A DNA stretch of 64,000 nucleotides from Mercenaria mercenaria (lineage: Eukaryota; Mollusca; Bivalvia; Venerida; Veneridae). Of this stretch, positions 48,381-59,784 are shown piece by piece. Numbering within the stretch: the first letter of the stretch is position 1; each line of letters starts with the position of its first letter. The notes under the pieces were generated by a model that was not told where the DNA came from, ran no database searches, and saw only the letters and a program-made list of their open reading frames with translations. The DNA lies in contig NC_069367.1 of the NCBI RefSeq assembly GCF_021730395.1, positions 14,134,501-14,198,500 of the forward strand, written 5' to 3'. The translations under genes and the position numbers were made by a program.

Positions 48381-48412
48381 TGACGTCATAGTTTTTTCTT
48401 TTGGCCGGAAGT
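48381..48412 (+). promoter_or_regulatory. TGACGTCA + CCGGAAGT module of lectin gene 2
   Basis: TGACGTCA (48381-48388) and CCGGAAGT (48405-48412) precede the start codon by 84 and 60 bases. They mirror the module at 24448-24483, including an AAAATTA that follows the ETS-like site in both genes. Confidence 0.5.
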
Positions 48413-48464
48413 AAAATTACTGAAAAATAAACATTAGTTTTACTGTCTATAGTTTTCTTGAATA

Positions 48465-51400
48465 ATGAATCTTCTGGTGTTCCTAGTGGTTTCATTTTCA
48501 TTGATTTGTGGTTTGAATGGAATGCGCTTGAAGCGAAACAAAGACCAGCAGAACGGTAAGTAGGAATGCTTTTTTTCTTTGCATTTAGACTTCTGTAGAA
48601 ACTGTATTTTTAGCTGTCTTTATCATAATGATGTCGCTATACCATGCACAAAGGAGGTACCCTCAGACAGTGGTGTCCAATTTTATGCTGTCTCGGTGAT
48701 ACCTTTACTACACTTTTATATATCTTTGTCTTTTATCAGAATGCCTGCTTGTCGTTTAGAAAACTATAGAAACATTCAAAAGGAGACCTGGTCCCTTGAT
48801 TTCACCAGTTTAAATTTCTCTTGGCAAGTATTTCATTACAAGAAACGGAAATTTCTTTGGTGTGCGAAACCGTGAACTGTGCGAAACCGAGTACACTTAC
48901 TCTATGCTTCATGTATTGTGAATTGTTCATGATCGTCTCTACTGTAGTAGGCTAGCCTATGTTAGTCTATGACCAACTAACTCTTCAACTGGCTGTTGCA
49001 AGTAGTCTTGGTGCATTCACTGACTTCTGTTTAAATAAAATGAAGGTCAGGGCCAGCAACTTCTACCAAGCATGCCCCGACTCCGCTGCTAACCGCTTCA
49101 AAATAGGCATTTTTTCATAGATAGGCCTCAAGTTTGGCAGGAACTTCTTTTAAAAAAATGTTCCCTTGCAAAAACTCTCTTGAGTTATTCATTATTTCAC
49201 TGTTTCTAGCGCAACCGATGATTTTTGGATATTGAATCATAATTATGTTGCCTTGTTGGTCAGTTTTGGTTATAAAATAATTAACATGGTTTTAAAGTGG
49301 ATTTTGCATAAGTTTCATTTCAAAATGTCTACAGGTTCCCGTCGTGTGACATGGACCCCACCACAACCCATACACAAGCTCTAAATTATACGCATTGTAG
49401 TAAAATACTACAGACTCTACCGAGGTTCGAACCGCGGACCTCGTGATCTGAAGGCGGACACTCTTACCACGTCTTTAGTTTAAACATATTTATTGCATGA
49501 ATTTCACAAATAACAATAGTACAGTAACCATTTTGCATGCAAAGAATATTGACGAAAGCTCATTGTACTTATAAGGTCAATCTTCTATTATAAGATATAT
49601 ACCAAAAACATGGCTTAAATTTACAAAACAGAATAATATTTCTTGTGCAATACATCCAATTTTAGAAGAAAATATACGATAAGAGATGTTTCTTAAAATC
49701 GTAGACACTTAACATATAAGGCTGTATTCCTATAAATCCCAAGAACAAAACAAAATATTGACAGCCTGTTTGTACATATTTTAGAAGTCACAAATAAGTT
49801 AAGTGCTAGTAAGAAAATCATAGTCACTTAACATCATACAAGGCTCTTTTATTCCTATAGTTACCAAGAAAAAGACAAAATATTTATATCAGCCTGTTCA
49901 GTCATATTTCAGAAGTCACAAATAAGTTAAGTGCTAGTAAGAGAAGTAAAGAATTTCAAATCGTGATAGTTATAAGAAAAAATATGTAGAGAAAGAAAGG
50001 AATAAATCAATAAATGAAAATAAGTGAAAAATGATGAAAATAGAAATAATCCACCTGCAGATGAACCAGTTATAACGTCTTTAAGAAGTGGCCTTATATA
50101 TACCTACAACCGCTACACTCCTCTCCTCTCTAACATTGAAGGACCATGCATCAACTGAACCGCCTATAGATCAGTTTCTAGCCCGAGGCACCAACTGAAC
50201 CTTCTATCAGTTTCTAGCCCGAGGCACCAACTGAACCTTCTATCAGTTTCTAGCCCGAGGCATCAACTGAACCTACTATCAATTTCTAGCCTCATCCAAA
50301 TACATGAATCCGTCAAACATCCTCGTCGCCATTGTAGTAAAATACCACAGACTCTATCGAGGATCGAACCCCGGACTTCGTGGTCTGAAGGTGGACACTC
50401 TAACCACGTCGCTAAAGGGTTAACCCAACAGCAAGCTGTTGGAAGTGGCCTTATATACCTATAACCACTATAGCATCTACACTTATTATTATTTTTTATT
50501 TTTTTAAATTATTTCGATAACCTATATAAATTTGATGATGCGCTTATTGTGTTTTACAGGATTTTGATGATTATTTAAAAGAAATTAGAGAGGGCCTACG
50601 AGGGGGTATGGGGTGGAGGTAGGGGGAGGTTTTGGTGTATGGGTTTTTGGATGTACCGATTCCTTCTTCGATTAAGTGTTAACTCTGTATTTTCAAACAA
50701 TATTATACAGCTCATGAAATTATTAATTTAATATATTTCAGTTTTAGTGATATGTTTTTTCCTTAGACTAGTTCATATTTTGAAAATTTGTTAAACCTAA
50801 TCTTTCTACCTTGAGGGCAACAAACTACTTCTTTACAAAGCAAGTAGAGACTTGAAGACCAGATTAAAGCTGTTTTGTATTTTGACGTTCATAGAAATCT
50901 GAGAAATTAAATATTCATTTTGTACTATTCTCATTTATACTCATGTGTGTGCAGATAAACTTATATATAAGTTTAATGGCCTCCGCCTTTTTCGAAATAA
51001 AAATGGGGGCATAAAAATAGGTTGCATCCGTCCGTCCGTCCGTCCGTCCGTCCGTCCGCCCATCCTAGATTACATTTGCATACTTCGGTGGCTATAGGAT
51101 CAATAGTTAACTGTACTTTTTCTTTGATCAATGTCATGCATTCCGTAAGCTTTTATGTGGTTATATTTTTCTTTCACATGGATAAAAGAACAATAGAGAG
51201 AACAAAAGAGTAGCCACATAAATACCCATATACCACATAAATACCCGTCCGTCATTCCTTCTGTTCTTCCGTCTGTCACACTTCGTGCCCGGTTCATAAC
51301 TCTGCCGTCGATGGAAAGATTCTGAAATAACTTGGCATAAATGAGCCGTGTCATGAGAAAACCAACATAGTGGCTTTGCGACCAGCATGGATCCAGACCA

Positions 51401-54400
51401 GCCTGCGCACCCGCGCAGTCTGGTCAGGATTCATGCTGTTCGCTTTCAAAGCCTATTGGAATTAGAGAAACTGTTAGCGAACAGCATGGATCCTGACCAG
51501 ACTGCGCGGATGCGCAGGCTGGTCTGGATCCATGCTGGTCGCAAAGCCACTATGTTGGTTTTCTCATGGCGCGGCATAAATGTTCCACATAATGAGACTA
51601 CAGGTCATGCGCAAGACCCAGACCCCTAAAACATATCCCAAACAACAAAACCCTTTCTAGATGTACATGATAAAGGAAACTGTAGCCTTTAAAGCATGAG
51701 ACAATGTGTTTTTTTTTTTAAATCATTTTCTTTTTTATTGTAACATATTTATGGAACACACTGCTTTGATCACGACGCAATTTCCCCCCTACTTAAGTGG
51801 TTACGACCCAATTATCCCCTCATTACGGGTCCCGCCGCCATTCCCCCAAAGCTTATAAAACACTGCCCCTAGCTAGGTCAAGTTACCACCTAGAGGTCAA
51901 ATGTTCACACCGTCTGTTTCGTGTCTGGTCCATAACTCTGCCATTCATCAGGGGATTTTGAAATTACTAGGCACAAATGTTCCGCATTTAAAATGAGACG
52001 ACGTGTCATGCGCAAGATCCACACCGCTAGCTCTAAGGTCACACCTAGAGATTAAAGGTCCACATGCTCTGTTCCTATTTGAAATGAAAATACATGTTGC
52101 TATTATCAGCATACATAATAAAAGTAGTGGAAGGTGTGCACAATAATTTTTTTCTACACTGTAAATGGAGAGAACACCGGACGCGTTCATCTGTATTCAA
52201 TTTTGGAACACTACGTGTTATACTTTGAACACCGATGTTTAGTACAAGTGTTCTGTGTACGATTGGAACGCTTGATTTGAACGCCAGCATTCAATATTAG
52301 ATCGCCTTCCAAGGAAAGTCTAGACATATTTTACTGTTTTGAGTTTTAATGAACTAGGGGTAAGTTATTTTACCGATATATTGTTAATTGAAGTTTCAGT
52401 GAATGCATAAAAATGAAATAACTAAATAAAAACATTGACAGGACATTTTATATGAACAGGGGCATTCATTGCATGTTCTATCTGAGAACGCCGGTGTTAT
52501 GTCTAAAAATAGAATTTTTCAAGAAAGCGTATATCAGTCCCGTGAGTACGTCATCAGCAAGCGTCTCAAGTTTGGCGGAATCAGGAAACTGGAAGGATAA
52601 TCCGGAATAATTTGTTACGAAGTAATTTTTCTGCTATTTGCATATCTTCTTAGCTTGAATACTTTGTTCATAATTTATATTTAAGTTCCACCCGCCAGAT
52701 CTATAGTGTTTACTAGATAGATATTCCATGTAAATTCAAACAGGCAGCACTTATGTTGTTGTTGTCGTTGTGTTGCAAATGCTGAACTAAAGAACATGAA
52801 ATGCTTTAACTTTTATTTTAGGTCACATCTTGAGCAGGTGCAATTGGCTGCTTATTCAAACAATGAAACTGTCTGATAGCTCTACATAAAGCGTATAACG
52901 AACAAAAGTTGAAACAAAGTTTGATCGGAATAAGAAGGGCATAGATATGTCATTTCCAGACTCCTAAAGTGATCACTGAGGTTTGTTTGTTAAAGTTAGA
53001 TGATATTTCTGTTCTGTTAAACAAACTAGTACGCTAGAATCATTGAACAATACTCTCATTAAATGCTAGTATGATTTTCTGAACCTTTAGCTGGGACTTG
53101 AACCTGCTCTTATAAAACAGTGCCTGGCCTTTGGAAGTTTGAGCTGAATTACTGATTTTCATGAATAAGGTGTATGATATTTTACATCAGCATATATACC
53201 TAATTTTAATATAAAACATTATTTCGCATTTAATAGGTTTATACAACATTCAAATATCCATGTCTGTACCTATTTTAAAACAGCAAATAGTTTTATTAAT
53301 GCTCCAATATTGAGAAATTTAAATGCTGTTTATGTAATGAAATCCATTTTTCTTTTGCCAGGTTGTTAAAGAACATGATTTTGAGGTCATATTGGAGGTA
53401 AAAGAAAACTCCTCCAAAATTAGTGATATTTACCAGAAATGACAAAGCAGAGACAGCCTATTTAGTAGGAAATTGTACTGCCACTAGGTGCAATAAGGAG
53501 AGTACAGTGTTATTTGCAGTTCAGTTATTTGCAACATTCTGTGTTTTCAACATTGAATATCATTCCTAAGCAATGTCTTTAGGATTCTTGCAGCAATTTG
53601 TATTTGAAGAACAGTATACAAATGAAAGTTAAGAAAATCTTTTTTTTCTGTGAGAAGTATAGAACAGTATTTAAAGGTCCAATACTAAGGAAAGTGAACA
53701 TTTTAATTTCTTTTAAAAAGCACAGAACTATTTCATTTTATTGGAAAATGAAAGTTGGTATGTAGAAATTCGAAATAAATCGCAGTATATGTACAATTAT
53801 TTTTCTATGAAGTATGAAGAAAGTTAAAAAGACCTGGGGGTCATTCTGTCGATTCATTGAAATCTCAACATAATACACATACATTTCTTTGACTTCCAAA
53901 GACCTTCTGTAAATTTTGACCTGCCAATCTTCATTATTTAGTGTCTTGCAGAAGTCTATGCACTGGCTATGAAAAAAATTGCCAACTCACTTTCCCTTAG
54001 TAATGGACCTTTAAATAAATGAGTTACATGGTTAAGGTATTGGGAGGATAATAAAATTAGCAGTCATTCTTTCTTCTGAAATATCATTCTGGTTTGTATT
54101 TTGCTGAAATCAAATGCAGCAGTTCAAGATAGAGAATAGTTTTCAGTAATGCTAATACCACTGGTCTCTTCTGAGCAGAGAGATTGACATTTTTCAAATA
54201 ATATTACTGGGTTTTTCAAAATAGTGTTTTTGGTACTGAGCAGGGACATATTTTACAAAATGGACTTACTGTTATTGAACAAGTTGATTGACATTCTCAA
54301 AATGTTACTATTAGTTCTGAGCAGACATGTTGGTATTTTCTAAATGCAATTGGGACTGAGCAGGTTTTTAACATTTTACAAATGAAATTGTATATATATA

Positions 54401-57400
54401 TATTATTGCATATTACAGTAATTCATAAATAAATGTGTACTTTCTTATGTTCTGAGCTGTATGCAAGAATAAGATAGTAGTATATCTTTCTATATTATTG
54501 TATAAGTCTGTCAAGGTTATATCTGGTCGAAATGTTGGTTTTGTGCCACTGATGAAATAATTTTGTAACTAGTATTTCCAACCTTACCTGATTTATTTGC
54601 TTTGGGAAAAAGTCATAGTCATGTGCCAGTGTCTTTTTGTTAAAAAAATATCCTTTTGTGCCACTGATGAAATAATTTTGTAACTAGTATTTCCAACCTT
54701 ACCTGATTTATTTGCTTTGGGAAAAAGTCATAGTCATGTGCCAGTGTTTTTTTTTGTTAAAAAAATATCCTGAATTTTTCTTAAGTACCATTTTATCTTT
54801 GAAACTTGGATTATGACCATCGTCTATTTGCAGGAGTACAAAATTCTGTCAATATTTTTTTCATTATGGTAATTTTTTACACAGTTTCTAAAATTTTTAG
54901 GACAGGGAACACTTTTACAGGAAATTATGTACAAAGCATAATATCTTCTTTTATGTTTTTATGACAGTTTTTTTTTCAGGTATGTTTAAAATACAACTAA
55001 AGAACACTATACATGTACATAAAAAGCTTGTAAAATAGTCAGATTAAGTAGTTGCACATGATGTTGGTAGTTTTTCTTCAAAATGTTTTTTGAAATAAAG
55101 TTGTTGTTTTTTTCAACTGTAAATGTTATTATGTATAACAAATATCCCTTAGAAAAAACATGTCTCTTATCCAGTGTTCAAAACTGAATGCAGTATGTTC
55201 AACTTCTTAACGTCCATGTCTTTGAACATGTTCTAGGCGTTCAATATCTGTTGCATTGGAATTGAACACGTCCGGAGTTAAACAAAAGAACACCTGGGTG
55301 TTCGCAGACTGTTCATTTACGAAACTGTAGGTGTTACCAATCTGAACACTAACATTAAAAATAGAACATGTCTGGTGTTAAAAAAGAACAGCTGGCTGTT
55401 CATAAGGTGTTCCACAACAGAACAGCTGGCTGTTCATCGGGCGTTCTTTCTTTGCGCAGCTAGTGTTAAAAATTTGAACACTAGTATTAGGATTTTGAAC
55501 GCAAAGACACGTTCAATATCTGTTGCAAATTGGCGTTCAAAGCGTGTTCAGTTCCTTAACACTTACATTTACAGTGTAGGTAGGATGTAAATTGTGAGAC
55601 AAGTGAACAAGATTTATCAATGATCAAAAATTCCATTTATATAGGAATTGTCCAAATTTGATCAAGGTTTAATCTATTATACCCGAATTGATGAACTTAA
55701 GCGCTGATTATCTCACGGAAAATTCTGTCGGTGGTAACGACATTTTCGGCACTTTCTGAAATTGCTAAAAAAAATATGTACACATATTCGTGATTGTATA
55801 TTTATAAGCCATCCATCCAAATTAGAATATTTGTTTAATTACGTGACGATATAATAGCGTTATTTTCATAATGGCTCGATCTGGGATGCAGTATACGATT
55901 AGAGTGGAGTTTGCAAGTTTGAATCTCACGAGGCGCGTAAGCGCCGAGTGTGGTCCGATCTTGCAAACTTCGCGTGAGCCTTATACAAAATCCCAGATCT
56001 AGCTACTGTTGTAATGACCCTTTTATTATATAACTCCACCTTTTTGTTTGTTGTTTTGTTAATCAGTGCTTAATATCGATGTTAAAATAGAACTGAGTGA
56101 ATTTTAAGTTTTATGTGCATTATCTGTAGAACTGTGTCTGGTCATGCATATTAAATGAAAGTAGTCCGGCAACATGCCTCCACCTCCACCGTTTTGTTTG
56201 CTGTTTTGTTAATCATTGCTTATCGATGTTAAAGTAGAAGTGAGTGAAGTTTTATGTGCATTATCTATAGAATTGTGTCTGACCATGCATAAATGAAAGT
56301 AGTCCGGCAATATACAATACAAAAGGTGCAATACGGAATTTTTTCCTGCCTGTTCTCATTTACTTGTGAAATACGAGCCGAACTTTTGACAGCATTTATA
56401 TAGGCTATTATTTTCCGCATTTATCTCGTACTGCTAAATATAGCCACCGATATTAAATCGCACTTATTGGCGAACTCCAACATCGCGTTACTTCCCCTTA
56501 TCGATACAGTAGACACTGCCGCCACGTATAACTTGGGTTGGCGGTATTTTTAGTACAGTAATGGCAAATGGCAAACTGCAAAACATAGATATATATGAAT
56601 ACTTTTATCATCATGTTCATAAAAGTTGTGGCATAAATGTCAATTTGCCTGTAGATGATTGCAAGCGTTTGATTGATTTAGGCCAGGCGTTTCAAAGTTG
56701 CAAAATGGCGGTCATCTTGGATTTTGGTGGTCAGAGTGATTTTTATTTCAATATAAATTGCAAACATATTTCAGGCATAGTATACTGAACAGCAAAAGAA
56801 ACTATCCAGATGTATACCTGGTATATTTTGAAATAATAAAAAAAAAAATTTCAAATTTGAATAGTTTCTTCATACCAAAATTACACTTAAAGATCTTCAC
56901 GTGATAAATTTTCAAAAATCAATCAACCGTGAAGTCAGTAGTCCCACATAACCGCTTGAAAGGCTGTATCTTCTGCGCGTCATTTGCATTGTAACATCCC
57001 AATTGGGGGCTCGCGCTAAATTTGATTCAGTTGTGCGGTGCAACCAACACTATTTTTTTAAGGTTGTAATACAGTTGAGGTGTTCCGAGGCCTGCATAAT
57101 TCATTTATTAAAGTTGTAATACAGTTGAGGTGTTCCAAGGGCAACGTAATTCATTAAGGTTGTAATACAGTTGAGGTGTTCCGAGGCCTGCATGATTCAT
57201 TAATTAAGGTTGTAATACAGTTGAGGTGTTCCGATGCCATCGTAATTCATTAAGGTTGTAATACAGTTGAGGTGTTCCGAGGCCTGCATAATTCATTTAT
57301 TAAAGTTGTAATACAGTTGAGGTGTTCCAAGGGCAACGTAATTCATTAAGGTTGTAATACAGTTGAGGTGTTCCGAGGCCTGCATAATTCATTAATTAAG

Positions 57401-58310
57401 GTTGTAATACAGTTGAGGTGTTCCGAGGCCTGCATAATTCATTAATTAAGGTTGTAATACAGTTGAGGTGTTCCAAGGGCAACGTAATTCATTAAGGTTG
57501 TAATACAGTTGAGGTGTTCCGAGGCCTGCGTGATTCATTAATTAAGGTTGTAATACAGTTGAGGTGTTCCGAGGGCAACGTAATTCATAAAGGTTGTAAT
57601 ACAGTTGAGGTGTTCCGAGGCCTGCGTGATTCATTAATTAAGGTTGTAATACAGTTGAGGTGTTCCGAGGCCTGCATAATTCATTAATTAAGGTTGTAAT
57701 ACAGTTGAGGTGTTCCAAGGGCAACGTAATTCATTAAGGTTGTAATACAGTTGAGGTGTTCCGAGGCCTGCGTGATTCATTAATTAAGGTTGTAATACAG
57801 TTGAGGTGTTCCGAGGCCAACGTAATTCATAAAGGTTGTAATACAGTTGAGGTGTTCCGAGGCCATCGTAATTCATAAAGGTTGTAATACAGTTGAGGTG
57901 TTCCGAGGCCATCGTAATTCATAAAGGTTCATAAAGGTTGTAATACAGTTGAGGTGTTCCGAGGCCATCGTAATTCATAAAGGTTGTAATACAGTTGAGG
58001 TGTACCGAGGCCAACGTAATTCATAAAGGTTGTAATACAGTTGAGGTGTGAAGGACCATGGGAAAAACAAAACTGTATGGACTGTTGATACTGTTAGGTC
58101 TATATATTATGTTTTCTAAATGTCCTGTTTCAGAGTGTCCCAAAGGATTTGAAAAGTTTAAGAAGCACTGTTTCTACCTCAGCAAGGAGAAATTATCTTT
58201 TAGTGATGCCAGGAAGACTTGTAAACAGATGGGTGGTCATCAAGTCTGGATCTCCGATAAATGGAACACAAAAAAACCGAAGGAGAAAATTGTTGTCCAA
58301 TATTTGTATT
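48465..58310 (+). CDS. Lectin gene 2 (tandem paralogue), 5' part: signal peptide + CTLD start
   Basis: Exon 48465-48555 encodes a signal peptide (MNLLVFLVVSFSLICG) plus a short basic stretch (RLKRNKDQQN) and ends in GTAAGT at phase 1. Exon 58134-58310, after CCTGTTTCAG, enters at phase 1. It encodes ECPKGFEKFKKHCFYLSKEK, ARKTCKQMGGHQVWISDK and VVQYLY and ends at GTGAGT, again phase 1. That exon is homologous, position for position, to exon 5 (36322-36486) of lectin gene 1. No CTLD1-like exons lie between, so this paralogue may have one CTLD. The rest of the domain is not in the window. The two exons are joined by phase and analogy only, across a 9.6-kb intron. The alternative is a start at 58058. 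Confidence 0.6.
48556..49400. other. Lectin gene 2 intron 1, first part, unassigned
   Basis: A 98-codon open frame (48579-48875) has no signal peptide, domain or splice logic. Nothing else recognised. Confidence 0.4.
49400..49485 (-). mobile_element. tRNA-derived SINE head, copy 1
   Basis: On the minus strand: GACGTGGTAAGAGTGTCCGC (box A region) and GCGGTTCGAACCTCGG (box B). Same unit as 50335-50425. It lacks a closed acceptor stem, so it is a SINE relic rather than a tRNA gene. Confidence 0.6.
49486..50115. repeat. Diverged tandem duplication
   Basis: Two ~120-base units, around 49700-49815 and 49820-49940, share CACTTAACAT, ATTCCTATA and AGTCACAAATAAGTTAAGTG. They lie between two tRNA-like SINE heads. 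Confidence 0.65.
50120..50296. repeat. 36-bp tandem repeat, four units
   Basis: TATCAGTTTCTAGCCCGAGG followed by CACCAACTGAACCTTC repeats about four times; the outer units are slightly diverged. Confidence 0.85.
50335..50425 (-). mobile_element. tRNA-derived SINE head, copy 2
   Basis: Minus strand: TTTAGCGACGTGGTTAGAGT, CCACCTTCAGACCACGAAG, GGGGTTCGATCCTCGA. Well-preserved A and B boxes and an anticodon-arm-like middle. The absent matching acceptor stem and the flanking CTGTGGTATTTTACTAC body shared with copy 1 argue for a SINE. Confidence 0.65.
50430..51000. other. Unassigned AT-rich DNA in lectin gene 2 intron
   Basis: Nothing recognised apart from a G-rich patch (GGGGGTATGGGGTGGAGG, about 50605-50630). 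Confidence 0.4.
51020..52075. repeat. Broken copies of the GTCCGTCC-headed repeat
   Basis: A (TCCG)n run at 51028-51058, then partial units with CATAACTCTGCC, CATGCGCAAGA(C/T)CCA and AGGTCA at 51290-51340, 51576-51640 and 51890-52065. A fold-back MITE interrupts it at 51343-51575. Confidence 0.65.
51343..51575. mobile_element. Fold-back MITE with GAGCCG ends, copy 2
   Basis: GAGCCGTGTCATG start, CATGGCGCGGC end, full-length inverted arms. It is inserted in a tandem-repeat unit and flanked by ATAAAT on both sides (51337-51342 and 51576-51581), so the uninterrupted site can be reconstructed from neighbouring units. Confidence 0.88.
52157..55576. mobile_element. 3.4-kb non-autonomous DNA element, CACTGTAAATG ends
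   Basis: Perfect 11-bp inverted ends (52157-52167 and 55566-55576) with TA on both outsides (52155-52156 and 55577-55578), as in the Tc1/mariner superfamily. The subterminal ~200-350 bases at both ends are dense in GTGTTC/GAACAC words and small hairpins, for example AGAACAGCTGGCTGTTC twice near 55386-55437. The middle includes a two-copy ~117-bp tandem duplication (54538-54770) and a loose ~60-base repeat with CTGAGCAG (54150-54385). No transposase frame is visible. It is in intron 1 of lectin gene 2. Confidence 0.65.
55867..56017. repeat. Palindromic element, family E
   Basis: Outer arms GATCTGGGAT and ATCCCAGATC; inner arms GTTTGCAAG and CTTGCAAAC. At the tip CGAG (55929-55932) faces CGAG (55945-55948) around a GGCGC stem with a GTAA loop (55937-55940). 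Confidence 0.8.
56018..57055. other. Lectin gene 2 intron, duplicated ~130-bp segment and unassigned DNA
   Basis: 56040-56180 and 56195-56310 are a diverged duplication (TTTTGTTAATCA(G/T)TGCTTA, AAAGTAGTCCGGCAA). A 75-codon frame at 56561-56788 has no recognisable domain. Confidence 0.45.
57059..58048. repeat. 21-copy minisatellite upstream of lectin gene 2 exon
   Basis: GTTGTAATACAGTTGAGGTG occurs 21 times at ~46- or ~51-base spacing. Two main spacer types alternate: one with CCGAGGCCTGCATAATTCAT and one with GGGCAACGTAATTCAT. A CCATCGTAATTCATAAAG type dominates at the 3' end. The order suggests duplication of two-unit blocks. The last copy ends ten bases before the ATG at 58058. Confidence 0.95.
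58058..58133 (+). CDS. Alternative first-exon extension of lectin gene 2 with its own signal peptide
   Basis: The frame of the 58134 exon is open upstream to an ATG at 58058 and reads MGKTKLYGLLILLGLYIMF, then SKCPVSECPKGF. This is a well-formed signal peptide: basic start, 14-residue hydrophobic core, small or polar exit. Either transcription can begin here and skip the acceptor at 58133, or the match is chance intron coding. The ATG has a fair context (GGACCATGG). The 21-copy minisatellite ends ten bases upstream. Confidence 0.5.
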
Positions 58311-58505
58311 GTGAGTATCGTCTGTGGTTAGGGACCTCAAACTGTTCTGTAGGGATAAAGCATTTTTTTCGTGTTAGATCTATAACGTCTGCAGAATCCC
58401 GAGAGATTGGTTAGTGCCCGAGCCTATAGGGCGAGAATACCAATGTATCCCGAGGGATTCTGAATATGCTATACACAAAATGAACATGCGCTAACGATAT
58501 TTAAG

Positions 58506-58673
58506 AAATAATATATCTCATCCAGTGATTTGTCGTTTATTAAATCATTGTTTGGAGTTCAGATGCGAAGGAATTATATCACGAGGGCGCAGCCCGAGTG
58601 ATATAATAATACGCATCTGAACGACAAACAATGATTTATTCAAGAGCAAATCACTAAATGGGATATATTATTT
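58506..58673. repeat. Palindromic element, family C, copy 1
   Basis: Arms AAATAATATATCTCATC, GTGATTTG, TTTATTAAATCATTGTTTG and GTTCAGATGCG mirrored. CGAG (58582-58585) faces CGAG (58595-58598), with a GGGC/GCCC stem and GCA loop (58589-58591). The tail to ~58890 has TGACGTCA (58801-58808), CTTCTTTGTTTAA and GTGTTAGAATT. Confidence 0.9.
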
Positions 58674-58914
58674 CGATTCTAACACGATACCAAGGATTTT
58701 AAGTACATCCTTGACGACATTCATTACGTATTTGCCCGTTTTCAATCGGTTTCTTTTCCAGCGCGCCACTATGCCGTTTGACGCCATGACATAATCATTG
58801 TGACGTCAGAACAGTGATTTGTTGTATAATAATTCACTGCTCTCTGCCTTCTTTGTTTAATAGGAAAATGAATCGGATCGTGTTAGAATTCAGCATAACG
58901 CGCGAAAATAATAA

Positions 58915-59429
58915 AGATAACATGGTGTAATAGCTATATTTCATATCTTGTAACTGGATGGTAATATTTAAATGAAATTTGGTCACTTTAAAGACATTCA
59001 AAATTAAAAAAACTTTTCACCGAAAGATTTTTCAAATTTTATCACTTTTTGGGGAGATAATCGGTATTGAAGTTAACATTGATGCCTATGGGAAATATGT
59101 AATTTCTTTAATTATGAGAATCTGAACTGGAGTTTCGAGAAAATTTTGCGGTAGAAAGCTGCATTATATGATTCTGATACAAATATCAAATAGAAATCTA
59201 AAATTTCCCGTAGGGAAAAGGAGAAAATCACTTTTTCTAGTTTTCAGGGGAGATAACTCATAAAAAAATTATCAGGGGAAGTAATCTAAAGGAAATTTTT
59301 GAGAACTTCGGTCACTATATAACTTGTCAATATGCACCTTATTTCTATCGTTTGACATTTTTAAAGCTTACGTTTTCAAGTTGTATGTGAGCTTTCGGTG
59401 AAATTGAGGCCTATTACACCATGTTATCT
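58915..59429. mobile_element. TTAA MITE family 4, copy 2 (~515 bp)
   Basis: Same ends and interior as 17635-18154 (GATAACATGGTGTAATAG and mirror). The right flank is TTAA; the left flank is ATAA, so one flank or end base has mutated. Confidence 0.8.
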
Positions 59430-59784
59430 TTAATAAATGAATATATTGACGTCATTTCTATTTGAATGTTCCATTTTGGGGCCGTAATACGTTTACGCTT
59501 TGCCACGGAACGCGCATATATAAAAAGGTGTTATAATAGCACGTGAGCGCGAGAATCTCTGTTAATGCACGTTTTCCCCTTGTTAAAACATCCCCAAAAA
59601 GTGTCAAGAACAGCAGTTTTATGCAGAATTCTATATTCATCTCTCTTTTCTTAGAAAAAACATGATCCTTAAATATACTTTCTCAACTTGAAAATAAAGC
59701 TTGCGCTGAGCTATTTTTTATATCATTCTGCTGATCTCAAACCGATTGCTTTACAAGTATCTCTATTTCGTTGATTCAGTACGA

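Noticed and set aside
50335-50425. Functional tRNA gene on the minus strand
   Set aside because: A and B boxes are present, but the acceptor stem does not close, and a second copy (49400-49485) shares the non-tRNA flank. A SINE head is more likely.
57059-58048. CRISPR-like array (20-base repeats with spacers)
   Set aside because: The 'spacers' are themselves only a few recurring variants, and the setting is a spliced animal gene. It is a minisatellite.
58311-58414. Continuation of the lectin gene 2 reading frame past 58310 (includes RLWLGTSNCS, reminiscent of a CTLD core)
   Set aside because: GTGAGT at 58311 sits exactly where the paralogue has its phase-1 donor, and the frame soon loses CTLD features. 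Kept only as a weak alternative.
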